A stretch of 37,325 bases of DNA from Deltaproteobacteria bacterium RIFOXYA12_FULL_61_11 (lineage in GTDB: Bacteria; Bdellovibrionota_F; JAHFAK01; YA12-FULL-61-11). Both the position numbers and the translations under genes were made by a program. The notes beneath the pieces are model-generated. The model saw only the letters and a program-made list of their open reading frames with translations, ran no database searches and was not told where the DNA came from. This document shows, in pieces, positions 24,235 through 33,693 of the stretch (its first letter is position 1; each line of letters opens with the position of its first letter). Where the stretch lies: assembly GCA_001799195.1 (NCBI GenBank), contig MGSU01000112.1:8650-45974 (forward strand), written 5' to 3'.

Positions 24235-24726
24235 TCAGGGATGTTCTACTGCTTCGCGGGGGGCGCGCTCGGGCAGAGATTGTTCCTGCCCGGGTAACGG
24301 ATAGACCTGGTGCTGGGCCTGGAGATGGGGTTCGTCGCAGATGACCTGCACCGCCCGTTTGTTCCTGCCATTGAACACGATGGGAGCCTGGAGGTTGGCG
24401 GTGATGCGTTTGCCCCCCTCGTGCACGGAGAGGATGACCAGGGTAACGAGGGTCTCGTGGTCTTCCTGCTTGAGGTCGATGATCGGAAAGTAGTCCTCGC
24501 GTATCACGAACTCATAATCGGTGAAGAAGACCCGCGGCTCGGCCACCAGGAAAGCGAGCTCCGGAATACCGCTGGCTTGGAGCCAGCGCAAGGTCCCGTT
24601 CTTGTCGTGGTCGACGAGACAGTACTCCTTGACCCGAGAGAACCCGAGCAGCCCCCGGGGAAAGGTGACCAGATTGCTCTCATCGATCTCGATGGTACCG
24701 AACCTCGTCGTTTCAATCCTCTTCAT
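24235..24726 (-). CDS. fliW: flagellar assembly factor FliW
   Basis: IETTRFGTIEIDESNLVTFPRGLLGFSRVKEYCLVDH ... VFFTDYEFVIREDYF ... ITANLQAPIVFNGRNKRAVQVI. Confidence 0.94.
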   Translation of the reverse strand: MKRIETTRFGTIEIDESNLVTFPRGLLGFSRVKEYCLVDHDKNGTLRWLQASGIPELAFLVAEPRVFFTDYEFVIREDYFPIIDLKQEDHETLVTLVILSVHEGGKRITANLQAPIVFNGRNKRAVQVICDEPHLQAQHQVYPLPGQEQSLPERAPREAVEHP

Positions 24727-25009
24727 GATCGCTTCCCTCCCGGTCCGGCCGCGACAACGAGGTCTTGGCGCTCTGCAGGCCGATCCCCGCGTAGACTTCC
24801 GCTGTTCTGGCCGCATCCAGGACATCGCTTTGGGAGGCCTGTTTGTTCTCCTCGACGATGCGCAGATACACCTCTTCGCGATAGATCGGTACGTTCGGCG
24901 GTGCGTCGATGGCCACCCGTACCCTATTCTTCCCGATATTGTGGATCCTGATCAGGATTTCGTGGTCGATCCTGATGCACTCTCCTTCCTTCCTGGTCAG
25001 TACAAGCAT
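24713..25009 (-). CDS. csrA: carbon storage regulator CsrA with extended C-terminal tail
   Basis: MLVLTRKEGECIRIDHEILIRIHNIGKNRVRVAIDAPPNVPIYREEVYLRI; overlaps fliW by 14 bp. Confidence 0.95.
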   Translation of the reverse strand: MLVLTRKEGECIRIDHEILIRIHNIGKNRVRVAIDAPPNVPIYREEVYLRIVEENKQASQSDVLDAARTAEVYAGIGLQSAKTSLSRPDREGSDHEED

Positions 25010-25068
25010 GTCACCCCGTCCTGTGGTGGCTGTTCATCTTTTTCGAAAACGAACGCAACGTAGCAATA

Positions 25069-27279
25069 TCACCGAAGGAAATCAAGCAGGGAAGGTTGGA
25101 GGATCTTCGCGGTCGCGGCAAGAATGGTCTGGAACAGACTCTGCTGTTGAGCCAACATCGCCGCCGCTTCGATCATATCCGTATCCTCGAGGGCCGAGAT
25201 GCTCTCGAGGTGCTTGTCGCCCTCGTATTCCAGATTCTTCTTCGTCGTCTCAAGCGAGGCCATGCGCGAGCCGATCACGCCCCGCACCTGAATGACTTGG
25301 TTGAAGAAACGGTCCAGCTTCTCGAGGGAGTTCCCGAGGAAGTCGGGTTGGTGATACTGCTCTCCCTGGTAGAAACCCGTGGCCTCGGCGTTGGGACTGT
25401 CCACCGAGATATGAACGTCGATCCCCGGATCGGCGAGGAGGCAGATCCGCGTGCCGTCCTGGTTGACCGTGGCGGTGATACCTGCCGTCGGCGGCAAGGA
25501 ATCGTTGACGGCCTGGACGAGGTCGTCGAGATCTCCGATCACCCCACCGGGCAAGGTGGCCGAAGTGATGGGCTGGCCGTTGATCTGGAATTCCTGTCCC
25601 GACAGCGTGAGCGGGACCGCGGCGAGGTCGAACGCCTTGCTCCCCTCGACCTTCACCGTTCCCTCCTCACGCAGACCATAGATGATCCCGTTGATCGTGT
25701 CGTAGATATTGACCCCGTCCTTGAGCCCGACCCCGGTGAACAATTCTTCTCCATTGGAGTTGATCTTCACCGTCGCGCTGAGATTTCGCACCACCGAGAT
25801 CAGCCCATCGGTGAAGCCGAGCCCGTCGAGCGCCTGATTGGGCACGGTCTCCTGGAAATAGAATCCGGTGCCGTTGATGGCCTGGTACTTGACCACTCCC
25901 TCGGTGAGACCGCCGATCCTCGCGCCGGTCGCGCTGGCTTCGACCAACATGTCCCGACCGGTCCGATCGATCAGCACTGCCCCGTCACCGGCTTGGTTCA
26001 GCACAGCGCTGACCCCCGTCTGGTCGGTATAGGCATTGATCGTGGCCAGGAGCTCGGCAAGCGTTGAGGTGGTCGCGGGCGCGACCGGCGGACCGCCCCC
26101 GCCTGAGAGGATGCTCACCCCGTTGATGGTCAGGTCCCCGGCGGCGAGGGTGTCTCCCGCGACCATACCGGCAGTCCCCAACTCACCGTTGACGTGGGAG
26201 TAAGCGTTCAACTTGACCGTCGAACGCCAGACCTGATCCCCCAGCGAGTCGCACCCGGCGATCGCCCTGCCCGCGGCCGAACCTTCCAGGGTGATATTGC
26301 GCCCATCATACGCGCTGAGCACCAGCTTGTTCCCCTGAGCCGAGGCCACCACGCCGTGCGTTCCCGTGCTCTCGTTCACCAGGTTGATCAAGTCGTTGAT
26401 ATTGTCCACCCGGCCGACGAGGTTGACCCCGTTGAGGCGCAGGTCCGCACCACCGGTAAGGCTCGCGGTGAGAACCCCGGTGCGGTATTCGTCGGGCAGA
26501 TCGACCTTGTTCGGCTCGACCGAGGCCACTACCCCGGTCGCGATAGATTGCCGGTTCAGGGCGGCGGCGACCGCAATTGCGCTGTTGTTTTCGTCCCCAT
26601 ACGCTGCGTAGGAGCTGGCGTCGACCATGTCCGCGGGATCGAGGGCCACGCCGTTGAGGAGGACTCCGCCCGGCAGGATATCGACCAGGGCCCCCGGGGG
26701 CGCCGAAGCCGGCACGCCGCTGCGTTCGATGAACGCGTCCTGGGTTTTATCGCTCACCAGGACCTTGATCTCCCCATCATTGCCGTTGTAAATCACCGGC
26801 GCCTGATAATTGACGTCTTCGGGGATGAGGGAGAAGGGCTGCACATCCGTACGATAGCCGCCGAAGATGAACTTGCCCTCGAAGCGGGTATTGCCCATCT
26901 CGACAATCTGCTTCCGGAGCGTGCGAATCTCCTCAATGATCATGGTCTTGTCATTCGTGTTCAAGATCCCGGAGTTCGCTTGGAGAGTCAGCTCCTTGAG
27001 CCGCATCACCGAGTTCTCGATCGCTTGCAGGGTATTCTCGGTGATCGAGAGCTGAGAACGACCGGTCTCGATGTTCTTCTGGTACTGGTCGGCCGCGATC
27101 ACCTGATTGCGGAGGGAGAACACGCGGTACCACTCCAAGGGTCCGTCGGAAGGCCGGTGGATCTTCTTGCCGGTGGAAATATTCTGTTGGATCTTGTCGA
27201 GATCCGTCCGCGCCTTGCCGATGGAATTCATCGCCCGCAGGTAACTGGAGGAGAAGGTCACGTTATAGAGTGTGGCCAT
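25069..27279 (-). CDS. flgL: flagellar hook-associated protein 3 (FlgL) with large Flagellin_IN-like insertion
   Basis: Flagellin-like N-terminus (MNSIGKARTDLDKIQQNISTGKKIHRPSDGPLEWYRV) and C-terminus (SALEDTDMIEAAAMLAQQQSLFQTILAATAKILQPSLLDFLR); 736 aa with several xxxNGVxx repeats. Confidence 0.9.
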   Translation of the reverse strand: MATLYNVTFSSSYLRAMNSIGKARTDLDKIQQNISTGKKIHRPSDGPLEWYRVFSLRNQVIAADQYQKNIETGRSQLSITENTLQAIENSVMRLKELTLQANSGILNTNDKTMIIEEIRTLRKQIVEMGNTRFEGKFIFGGYRTDVQPFSLIPEDVNYQAPVIYNGNDGEIKVLVSDKTQDAFIERSGVPASAPPGALVDILPGGVLLNGVALDPADMVDASSYAAYGDENNSAIAVAAALNRQSIATGVVASVEPNKVDLPDEYRTGVLTASLTGGADLRLNGVNLVGRVDNINDLINLVNESTGTHGVVASAQGNKLVLSAYDGRNITLEGSAAGRAIAGCDSLGDQVWRSTVKLNAYSHVNGELGTAGMVAGDTLAAGDLTINGVSILSGGGGPPVAPATTSTLAELLATINAYTDQTGVSAVLNQAGDGAVLIDRTGRDMLVEASATGARIGGLTEGVVKYQAINGTGFYFQETVPNQALDGLGFTDGLISVVRNLSATVKINSNGEELFTGVGLKDGVNIYDTINGIIYGLREEGTVKVEGSKAFDLAAVPLTLSGQEFQINGQPITSATLPGGVIGDLDDLVQAVNDSLPPTAGITATVNQDGTRICLLADPGIDVHISVDSPNAEATGFYQGEQYHQPDFLGNSLEKLDRFFNQVIQVRGVIGSRMASLETTKKNLEYEGDKHLESISALEDTDMIEAAAMLAQQQSLFQTILAATAKILQPSLLDFLR

Positions 27280-27285
27280 GATACG

Positions 27286-28692
27286 TCACCCAAGATTGAC
27301 TATGAGTTCTAGGAGTTCGGCGGAAACATTGATCACCCGCGCGCAGGCCTCGAAGGCCTTCTGGTAGATCATCAACTTGGTCGCCTCCTCGTCGATGCTG
27401 ACACCGGATTCGCCCTGCCGCCGCACTTCCAGTTGCGTGTAGAAATCACTATGTATCTGGTGATCGGTATACACTCCGCGGGCATCGAGACCGATCTTCT
27501 CGAGCAAGGTCCCGTACGCCGAGATAAAGGTTTGGTCATTGAGGCCGCTGATGGTCTTGTTGGCCATGTCCGCCAGGGCTACCGCGACCTCGTTGTTGTA
27601 CGGGATCTCGTCGGGGTCGCTGGACGAGGCGATGCGGATCGGGTTGTCGGCCAACTGCGGGTTGATGCTGATGTTGGCCGCTGCCATGGACCGCTCCTCG
27701 GCCGAGGAACCGATGGCGTTGAAGAAATCCCGGCCCGCGATACCGTCGAGGCCGACTCCCTGTTGGTGTACCCGGTTGACTTCTTGTACCAGGGTATAGG
27801 CGAGGTGGTTGAGTTGGTCGAGGTAGTCGGGGATGAACTTGTCCCTGACGTCCATCAAACCCTTGAAGCGCCCCTCGACGATCCGGTCGGTGACGTCGAC
27901 CCCGACCCCGCCGCGGTCCGAGGCGATGAACATCCTGATGTTGCCCATGTTGTCGACCCGGGCCTCGAAGCGGGAAACCTCGTTGTTGGTCACGACCGAG
28001 GTGTTGCCGATGAGGACCTGGAAATCGTGTTCGTTCTCGATGATATCGGTGTTGACCATCTCGGAGATCTTCCGGATGGTGTTGGTCCGCTCGTCGTAGA
28101 GCTCGTTGACCGGCGTCCCGGTGCCTTCGTAGCGGCGGATCTTCTCGTTGATCTCGGACAGGGTCGTGAGGTGGATGTTGAGATCGTCGATCAGGGCGCT
28201 GGCCTCTTTGTTGGTATCCGCGGCTAGATCGCGCAACCACTTGTCCACGCGTTGGAACTCCTGTCCGAGACGCTCGGTCTGGATGACCACGTTGTAGCGC
28301 TCGTTGAGGTTGGCAGGATTCGACGCCATCGAACTGACGGAGTTGAAGAAGCTGTTCAGGGCGAAGGCCAACCCGGCGTCCTCGGTCTCCTGGAAGGCAT
28401 CCTCGACATACCCGAGGAACTTCTTCTCTTCTTCGAGGGTTCCCAGATGCTCAGAGGTCTGGGTCATTTGGTTCTCGGTGAACCTGTTGAAATCTCTAAC
28501 TATATCGTCAACACAAACGCCATAGCCGGAGCCCGGCCCGCCGCCGGGGTTCGGAGCGAACATGACCCGCTGCTTGGTGTAACCCTCGGTGTTCATGTTG
28601 GCGATGTTGGCACCGGTCACCTCGAGCGCCTTGCGGTTGGCTCGAATGCCGGACAACCCGGTGTTCATCGTGGTAAGGATGCCGCTGCTCAT
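27286..28692 (-). CDS. flgK: flagellar hook-associated protein 1 (FlgK)
   Basis: ILTTMNTGLSGIRANRKALEVTGANIANMNTEGYTKQRV; C-terminal MIYQKAFEACARVINVSAELLELIVNLG. Confidence 0.95.
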   Translation of the reverse strand: MSSGILTTMNTGLSGIRANRKALEVTGANIANMNTEGYTKQRVMFAPNPGGGPGSGYGVCVDDIVRDFNRFTENQMTQTSEHLGTLEEEKKFLGYVEDAFQETEDAGLAFALNSFFNSVSSMASNPANLNERYNVVIQTERLGQEFQRVDKWLRDLAADTNKEASALIDDLNIHLTTLSEINEKIRRYEGTGTPVNELYDERTNTIRKISEMVNTDIIENEHDFQVLIGNTSVVTNNEVSRFEARVDNMGNIRMFIASDRGGVGVDVTDRIVEGRFKGLMDVRDKFIPDYLDQLNHLAYTLVQEVNRVHQQGVGLDGIAGRDFFNAIGSSAEERSMAAANISINPQLADNPIRIASSSDPDEIPYNNEVAVALADMANKTISGLNDQTFISAYGTLLEKIGLDARGVYTDHQIHSDFYTQLEVRRQGESGVSIDEEATKLMIYQKAFEACARVINVSAELLELIVNLG

Positions 28693-28693
28693 A

Positions 28694-29191
28694 TCACACG
28701 TCCATATGCATGACGCTACCGGTCAGCTTCCTGGGGGACAGCCCCCCCTTGCCCGTGTAGGTCGTGGTACGATTGTGCCGTTCGAGGGAGCGCCGCGATT
28801 GTTCTAGGCTGCGCAGGGTCAGACCGGCCAAGCCACCGTTGAGGGTATTCAGTTCGCTCACCGTCTGGACCAAGGACCGCATGGTGGACTGGAGCGCACG
28901 GACCCTCGAAGCCAGGGGTTCAGCCATGAGTTCGGCCAACCTAGTCATGGTGAACGTGGAACTCTCTTGAGAAAAACTCTCGGCCAACCGCGCAACCAGG
29001 GTCTTGCGGCTTTCCTCGAGGACGGCCAACCGTACGATGACCTGCTCTTTCTCTCCCGCGAGCACACGCAAGCGCTCGACCTCCATGCCGACCATGCGTT
29101 CTCGCTCTTCCTGCAGCAAGGCCAGGAGGTGCTTGTAATGGTCGAGTTGCCGCTGCAACACGACGATCAATTCCCCGCTCACGTCATCCAC
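28694..29191 (-). CDS. flgN: FlgN-like flagellar export chaperone
   Basis: Helical LQRQLDHYKHLLALLQEERERMVGMEVERLRVLAGEKEQVIVRLAVLEESRKTL; located between flgM and flgK. Confidence 0.75.
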   Translation of the reverse strand: MDDVSGELIVVLQRQLDHYKHLLALLQEERERMVGMEVERLRVLAGEKEQVIVRLAVLEESRKTLVARLAESFSQESSTFTMTRLAELMAEPLASRVRALQSTMRSLVQTVSELNTLNGGLAGLTLRSLEQSRRSLERHNRTTTYTGKGGLSPRKLTGSVMHMDV

Positions 29192-29209
29192 GATGATCTC
29201 CCTCTTGCC

Positions 29210-29515
29210 TCAGCGGCCCTCGAGAAGTTTCTCGGCGAGGAGGGCGGTATCCACCCGGTACTCGCCCGCTGCAAGGCGTTGGCGGAGCGAGGCCACGAGG
29301 TCGTCCCTGACCTCCGCGACGCCCTTCGCCTTGGCCTTCAATTGCTCGAACAACCTCACATCGTCGGAGAGGCTGACCTCGTCGGTCGGCAGGACCCTCT
29401 CCCCGGATTTTCCCCCGCCGATCCCTCCCTCGGCCTTGCGAACCCTCGCGGCGGCTCCGCCGTGCTGTGTCGTCAGGTCGTGCGTCTGGATGTGCTCGAG
29501 CAACTTCATCGCCAC
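29210..29515 (-). CDS. flgM: FlgM-like anti-sigma28 factor
   Basis: DEVSLSDDVRLFEQLKAKAKGVAEVRDDLVASLRQRLAAGEYRVDTALLAEKLLEGR and position. Confidence 0.75.
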   Translation of the reverse strand: MAMKLLEHIQTHDLTTQHGGAAARVRKAEGGIGGGKSGERVLPTDEVSLSDDVRLFEQLKAKAKGVAEVRDDLVASLRQRLAAGEYRVDTALLAEKLLEGR

Positions 29516-29516
29516 T

Positions 29517-30275
29517 TCACCTCTGCACCGTTACCTGCATCCCCAGGACCGTGCGGGGATCAACCGGGGCATCGGCCCGTCTCACCTCGAAGTGCAGGTG
29601 TGGACCAGTCGAACGGCCGCTCGAACCAACGGTCCCGAGCACCTGCCCCTGTTGCACCTCGTCGCCCTTGCCGACGAAGTTCTCCTTATTGTGGGCATAG
29701 ACCGTGCGCACGTCATCCCCGTGTTCGACGATGATCATTCTCCCGTAGCCCTCCCGTTCACCCGCGAAGACGACCCGGCCGGACAAGGCCGCCCGGATCG
29801 GAGTCCCCGCAGGAACAGCAAGGTCCATACCGTCATGGTGACGATCGCTCCCATCGAGGGGATCCACACGGGGCCCAAATTCCGAGGAAACCCTGCCGCG
29901 ACAAGGTAGTTGAGTTTTCTCGGAACACCCGCCGCGCAGCATTCCCAGGTCCACGAACTGGCGGTAGATCATCTCGGCGAGCCCCTGCTCCCCGCCTATT
30001 GACAGGTTCTTGACGTATTCGCCGTCAAGCATGGAGGTGAAGACATCCTCCCCGTAGCTCTTGCCGAGGAACCCGTCGGACGGCATGGCCTGACGCATCG
30101 ATTTCATCATCATGCCATAGACCATCTGCTCGAACTCCTTGGCTGCCTTGCGCAACTCGGTGGCCTCGAGAGTACCTTCGGCGGCTCCTTCGCTATGCCG
30201 GGCCAGTCGGGTTTCCAACTCTTGCGACCGAGCCTGGCCGGCGAGGCTGTCGAACGAAGCGGCGTCGTGGATCAT
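29517..30275 (-). CDS. flgJ: FlgJ-type rod-binding domain fused to M23 (LytM) peptidase domain
   Basis: ATELRKAAKEFEQMVYGMMMKSMRQAMP...YGEDVFTSMLDGEYVKNLSIGGEQGLAEMIYRQ then SSEFGPRVDPLDGSDRHHDGMDLAVPAGTPI...GRMIIVEHGDDVRTVYAHN...TGPHLHFEVRR. Confidence 0.9.
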   Translation of the reverse strand: MIHDAASFDSLAGQARSQELETRLARHSEGAAEGTLEATELRKAAKEFEQMVYGMMMKSMRQAMPSDGFLGKSYGEDVFTSMLDGEYVKNLSIGGEQGLAEMIYRQFVDLGMLRGGCSEKTQLPCRGRVSSEFGPRVDPLDGSDRHHDGMDLAVPAGTPIRAALSGRVVFAGEREGYGRMIIVEHGDDVRTVYAHNKENFVGKGDEVQQGQVLGTVGSSGRSTGPHLHFEVRRADAPVDPRTVLGMQVTVQR

Positions 30276-30285
30276 GCTCAGGTCC

Positions 30286-31383
30286 TCAGATGATTTCCAG
30301 ATCGGCCTGGAGAGCACCGGCGGCCTTGATCGACTGGAAGATAGCGATCATGTCCCTCGGACTCACGCCCAAGGCGTTGAGGGCTTTGACTACATCCCCG
30401 ATGGTCACGCCCATGGGGACGACCATGAGCTGGTTCTCGCTGCCCTCCTGCTCGACCTTGACCTGGGTGCTTTGCGTCACCGTCGTCTTTCCCTGGGCCA
30501 GGGGGTTGGGCTGCGAGACCTCCGGTTGCTCGGCGATGGAAATGGTCAGGTTACCGTGGGAAATCGCGATCGTGCTGATCCGCACGTTCTCACCGATGAT
30601 CAACGTCCCGGTGCGCTCGTTGAGCACGACCTTGGCCATAGCATCCGGCGTGACGTCGAGGTTCTCGATCCGCGCCACCAACTCCACGACCTTCTGGAAA
30701 TAGGTTTCCGGCACGTTGATGGCGATAGAACCCGAATCCTTAGCCAGAGCCACCCCGAGTTCCACCGAACCATTGATCACGTCGGCGACGCGCTTGATCG
30801 TGGTGAAGTCCGGAACATTGAGGACCAGTTCGAGGGATTTCCGGTCATTGAAATCGAAGGACACTTCGCGTTCGATGACCCCCCCATTGGTGATCTTACC
30901 CACGGTAACGTGGTTCCGCTGCGTCATGGTGTTGGCGCCGCCAGCTCCATATCCGCCGACCAACACCGGCCCCTGGGCAATACCATAGATCTTCTGGTTC
31001 GGCCCCTTGAGCGGCGTGAGCACCAGGGTTCCGCCTTGCAAGCTGCGGGCATCGCCGATCGACGAAACGAGGACATCGACCTTGCTGCCGATCTTGGCGA
31101 ACGGAGGCAGTTTGGCGGTAACCAGCACCGCAGCGACGTTCCGCACCTTCACCAGCGCGGGATCGACTCCGATGCCGAGTTTGCCGAGCATGCTGGTCAA
31201 AGACTGCACGGTGAACTCGGTCTGTTCGCGATCCCCGGTGCCGTTGAGACCGACCACCAACCCATAGCCGATAAGCTCGTTGACCCTCACCCCCTTGAAG
31301 GCGGAGATGTCCTTGATCCGGACCGCCCCTGCCGTGGAACCGAGGAGGATGGCGAGCACCAGTGTACAGACGAACCTCTTCAT
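30286..31383 (-). CDS. flgI: flagellar P-ring protein FlgI
   Basis: Signal peptide MKRFVCTLVLAILLGSTAGAVRIKDISAFKGVRVNELIGYGLVVGLNGTGD; TVTQSTQVKVEQEG...TIGDVVKALNALGVSPRDMIAIFQSIKAAGALQADLEII. Confidence 0.96.
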   Translation of the reverse strand: MKRFVCTLVLAILLGSTAGAVRIKDISAFKGVRVNELIGYGLVVGLNGTGDREQTEFTVQSLTSMLGKLGIGVDPALVKVRNVAAVLVTAKLPPFAKIGSKVDVLVSSIGDARSLQGGTLVLTPLKGPNQKIYGIAQGPVLVGGYGAGGANTMTQRNHVTVGKITNGGVIEREVSFDFNDRKSLELVLNVPDFTTIKRVADVINGSVELGVALAKDSGSIAINVPETYFQKVVELVARIENLDVTPDAMAKVVLNERTGTLIIGENVRISTIAISHGNLTISIAEQPEVSQPNPLAQGKTTVTQSTQVKVEQEGSENQLMVVPMGVTIGDVVKALNALGVSPRDMIAIFQSIKAAGALQADLEII

Positions 31384-31400
31384 CGTAGAGCTCCTCCTGA

Positions 31401-32102
31401 TCAGAACGGCCACAGCCAATCCATAACTCGGGCGAGCCACCCCGGCTGTTGCTTGTCGGAGATGACCCCACGGCCGGTGTATTCGATCCGCGCGTCGGCG
31501 ATGAACGACGACAGCACCGTATTGTCGATACGGATGTCTTGCGGCCTCACGACCCCCTTGAGCTTGAGGATCTGCTTCTCGCTGTTGACCGCGACCTCGC
31601 GTTGCCCCTCGATCGAATAATTGCCGGTCGGCAGGATCTCGACGATCATGACCGAAATACGGGCCTCGAGGTTCTCGCTGCGGGAGGTGGCGCCGTTCCC
31701 TCGGAAATCGTTGCGAGACGTGGCGGAAACGTTCGGGGAGAGATTCTTGGCCGTGCTCCACGGCAGATGGTTCCACACATTGCTGAACCCGGCCATGGCC
31801 GAGATATCGTTCTCGACCTCGGCCTGCTTGCCGAGATCGGTCGAGGCTTTGTTGGTGGCCGACGCCTCTTCCTGCACGATCACGGTGAGGATATCCCCGA
31901 CCCGATTGGCCTTGGTGTCGAGGAAGAAAGATCCCACCGAACCCTCGCCTCTCCAGAGAGAGCCGTTCGGGTCTTCTTCCTTGCCCAGATCCGTCTTGGG
32001 TTTGGGCATGATCGGCGGACCGGCGTCGACGGCGTCCTTCTTGGACGAGCCACAGCCGAGCAACAAGGCGCTGGCCAGAAAAATGGGGAGCAACACGTGC
32101 AT
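31401..32102 (-). CDS. flgH: flagellar L-ring lipoprotein FlgH
   Basis: MHVLLPIFLASALLLGC lipobox; GSLWRGEGSVGSFFLDTKANRVGDILTVIVQEEASATNKAST; GVVRPQDIRIDNTVLSSFIADARIEYTGRGVIS. Confidence 0.95.
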   Translation of the reverse strand: MHVLLPIFLASALLLGCGSSKKDAVDAGPPIMPKPKTDLGKEEDPNGSLWRGEGSVGSFFLDTKANRVGDILTVIVQEEASATNKASTDLGKQAEVENDISAMAGFSNVWNHLPWSTAKNLSPNVSATSRNDFRGNGATSRSENLEARISVMIVEILPTGNYSIEGQREVAVNSEKQILKLKGVVRPQDIRIDNTVLSSFIADARIEYTGRGVISDKQQPGWLARVMDWLWPF

Positions 32103-32122
32103 GACGACACCTCTCCTCGCGG

Positions 32123-32848
32123 TCACAGGTTCACCAGGACGAGCCCGGCGCTGACCAACCGGCCATGGACGATCTTTTTGGAATCGATGTTCTGGACCCT
32201 GACCGGCTGATCCAGATAGCCATCTTCGAGCAAGATCCCTTTACAACTGACCGTGACCGTGGCGTTACGCACCAGTAGGGAGACCACCTCGCCCCGTCTT
32301 GCCAGCGCCGTTGTCTCGAGCATGTCTCGGGTAATCGAGGCCCCCGCTGGGATCGAGCGGCTGACCTGCATGCCGGCCAGGTCATCGCCGGCCATAAGGG
32401 TGCCACCTGCCAACTCGGCGATGTTGACGACTCGCAGCTCGAGGTTGGAGGCGGCCAACGACTCACCTTTGCGCAGCGGCTTCCGGGCGAAATACACTCC
32501 CTTGAACAGATCGACTTGCACCGAGGCCCACACTTTGCGGTAGAGTTGCTCCCCGACGAAAATGCGCACCTCGACCGCAAACCGACCGAGAAAATCGGTG
32601 TTGGCGGGGCACACCAGTTCGGTGGTGAAGGTTTCTCCCGGCACCTCGATCACATTGGTCGGGTTGATCAACGAGAACATGACCTTGCCACCTTCTACGA
32701 CCTGCCGGAACTGAGGGTTCTCGGCAAGGGTCTCGAAGATCTGACGCTGGAGGTGTTCGCGGGTCAAGCTCGCAGCCTCGACCGAGGCGAGCGGACAGAA
32801 CACCACCCCGCCCATCAGCAAGATTCCGAGGATCTTCGTCGTCATCAC
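32123..32848 (-). CDS. flgA: flagellar P-ring assembly protein FlgA
   Basis: FARKPLRKGESLAASNLELRVVNI...GMQVSRSIPAGASITRDMLETTALARRGEVVSLLVRN SAF-like domain; position between flgG and flgH. Confidence 0.9.
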   Translation of the reverse strand: MMTTKILGILLMGGVVFCPLASVEAASLTREHLQRQIFETLAENPQFRQVVEGGKVMFSLINPTNVIEVPGETFTTELVCPANTDFLGRFAVEVRIFVGEQLYRKVWASVQVDLFKGVYFARKPLRKGESLAASNLELRVVNIAELAGGTLMAGDDLAGMQVSRSIPAGASITRDMLETTALARRGEVVSLLVRNATVTVSCKGILLEDGYLDQPVRVQNIDSKKIVHGRLVSAGLVLVNL

Positions 32849-32858
32849 CCTACCCCCT

Positions 32859-33644
32859 TCACCTGAGCACGTTCGAGTTCTGGATCATCTGGTCCGAGGT
32901 CTGGATGACCTTGGACGAGATCTCGTAGGCCCGCTGCGCCAGGATCATGTTGATCAATTCTTCGGCCACGTTGACGTTGGCGCTCTCGACAAAACCCTGG
33001 GCGAGGGTGCCAAGACCATCATTGCCCGGGATCCCGGTAATGGGCTGGCCCGAGGCTTCGGTCGGAGCGTAGAGGTTCTTCCCCTCGGCCTGCAACCCGC
33101 TCGGATTGATGAAATTGACCAGCTCGATGCGGCCGACATTGAGCTCGGTGTTGGTATCCGAGGAGAGTACGGTCACGGTGCCGTCATCGCCGATGTTCAC
33201 CTTGACCGCATCGTTGGGAATGATGATCGGAGGATCGAGGGGCAACCCGCTGGGATCGACCACGGAACCGTCGTTGGTGCGGTGGAAGATGCCTGCCCTG
33301 GTGTAGGCCAATTCTCCGTTCGGGCGCTTGAGTTGGAAAAACCCGTTGCCTTCGATAGCGAGGTCCAGCTCCTGCTTCGTATCTCGCAGTGAACCCTGAC
33401 TGAAGACCTTTTCCAACGCTACGGTCCGGGTACCATGCCCGATCTGAATCCCGACCGGAGCACGGGTCTGGTCCGTGGTCATCTTCCCCGGCAACTTGAT
33501 ATTCTGATACATCAGGTCTTCGAAATTCTCGCGGCTCTTCTTGTAGCCCACTGTATTCACGTTGGCCAAGTTGTTGGCAATGTTGTCGATCTTGAGCTGT
33601 TGGGCTTCCATGCCGGTAGCGGCGGTGAACAAGGCCCTGATCAT
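32859..33644 (-). CDS. flgG: flagellar basal-body rod protein FlgG
   Basis: MIRALFTAATGMEAQQLKIDNIANNLANVNTVGYKKSRENFEDLMYQ; C-terminal ESANVNVAEELINMILAQRAYEISSKVIQTSDQMI. Confidence 0.95.
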   Translation of the reverse strand: MIRALFTAATGMEAQQLKIDNIANNLANVNTVGYKKSRENFEDLMYQNIKLPGKMTTDQTRAPVGIQIGHGTRTVALEKVFSQGSLRDTKQELDLAIEGNGFFQLKRPNGELAYTRAGIFHRTNDGSVVDPSGLPLDPPIIIPNDAVKVNIGDDGTVTVLSSDTNTELNVGRIELVNFINPSGLQAEGKNLYAPTEASGQPITGIPGNDGLGTLAQGFVESANVNVAEELINMILAQRAYEISSKVIQTSDQMIQNSNVLR

Positions 33645-33693
33645 ACGCACCTCTCGTGGTTGCGGTTCTCGATTCGGTCCCTGGGCTCGGACC

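Noticed and set aside
25096-27312. Long plus-strand ORFs (323 aa and 372 aa) opposite flgL
   Set aside because: Shadow ORFs with R/D/H/V-rich translation; flgL termini are unmistakable.
30139-31620. 493-aa plus-strand ORF opposite flgI/flgH
   Set aside because: Antisense shadow ORF; flgI and flgH are strongly supported.
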